20,460 bases of DNA from DATDVC01 sp036517695 (GTDB taxonomy: Bacteria; Patescibacteriota; Minisyncoccia; Phycocordibacterales; WO2-35-19), in contig DATDVC010000010.1 of assembly GCA_036517695.1 (NCBI GenBank), positions 1 through 20,460 on the forward strand, in the 5' to 3' direction. The translations under genes were made by a program, and so were the position numbers. Positions 20,322 to 20,460 of the stretch are shown here, in pieces. Position 1 is the first letter of the stretch. Each line of letters opens with the position of its first letter. Below the pieces are notes generated by a model. It saw nothing but the letters and a program-made list of their open reading frames with translations. It did no database searches and had not been told where the DNA came from.

Positions 20322-20460
20322 CCCCGCCGCCGCTCGCTAACGCTCGCCGCCAAGCAAAATACTCTTTACAATTTCCCATTTGCGCGCGCCACCAAAAAAT
20401 TCTTCTAAAAAGGAAAAGAGTATTTTGCTTGACTCTGCTCTGAACGAGCAGGCGGCGGGG
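20322..20460. repeat. Large imperfect inverted repeat at the window end
   Basis: The outer arms CCCCGCCGCC (20322-20331) and GGCGGCGGGG (20451-20460) pair. Next, GCTCG (20332-20336) pairs with CGAGC (20445-20449). The inner arms CAAGCAAAATACTCTTT (20351-20367) and AAAGAGTATTTTGCTTG (20415-20431) are a perfect 17-bp match around a 47-nt loop. The structure may extend past the window. There is no transposase in or beside it. Size and design (AT-rich stem with GC-rich flanks) recall the 116-nt element in rnr. It could also act as a terminator for the pheS-to-thioredoxin unit. Confidence 0.7.

Noticed and set aside
1..20460. CRISPR array, transposase, toxin-antitoxin or phage genes
   Set aside because: No regularly spaced direct repeats and no such proteins; the only repeats are palindromes and the intron.

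Overview
The window looks like a piece of a Patescibacteria (Candidate Phyla Radiation) genome, most like Parcubacteria. The evidence is a divergent 16S rRNA gene carrying an intron and an extra insertion, reduced forms of usually larger proteins (SMC without a hinge, ThrS without TGS/editing domains, a PheS fused to an FDX-ACB domain), a bL32 beginning MVVRMRHTRSHT, very tight gene packing, and few Shine-Dalgarno sites. The standard code fits: UGA is used as a stop and the long genes have no in-frame UGA.

Layout. 1-2035 (minus): 16S rRNA, cut at its 3' end by the window edge. It is interrupted at E. coli position 788 by a 657-nt group I intron (623-1279), whose P6 stem carries a self-contained small gene on the opposite strand (828-1052). 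It also has a 110-nt AT-rich insertion in helix 39 (143-252). 2036-2365: rRNA leader, with a near-consensus promoter that overlaps the end of a DUF975-like membrane protein gene (2367-3014, minus). 3065-5143 (plus): RNase R, convergent with a minus-strand group: hinge-less SMC (5196-7406), RNase III, a NusB-NUDIX fusion, bL32, a small unknown protein and RNase HII (to 10336). 10430-15007 (plus): DnaE and ThrS. 15009-17069 (minus): GyrB, convergent with ThrS across 1 nt. 17150-20308 (plus): mitochondrial-type PheRS, a processive GT2 glycosyltransferase, a membrane-anchored thioredoxin-fold protein and the start of something small that runs into a large inverted repeat at the window edge.

How the genes fit together. 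Most are core information processing: rRNA transcription and maturation (16S, NusB, RNase III, RNase R, bL32), replication and chromosome upkeep (DnaE, GyrB, SMC, RNase HII) and tRNA charging (ThrS, PheRS). The last block points to envelope work (glycosyltransferase, extracytoplasmic thiol chemistry).

Three window-wide patterns stand out. First, many genes have a -10 hexamer followed by exactly six bases and then ATG, implying leaderless mRNAs. Second, short palindromes (TCCGCC-N4-GGCGGA) and one 116-nt hairpin element sit in frame inside essential genes, like Rickettsia palindromic elements. Third, the 16S gene carries several RNA oddities: the intron with an antisense cassette, a swapped but compensated 530 pseudoknot, and a leader segment perfectly complementary to the 16S 5' end.
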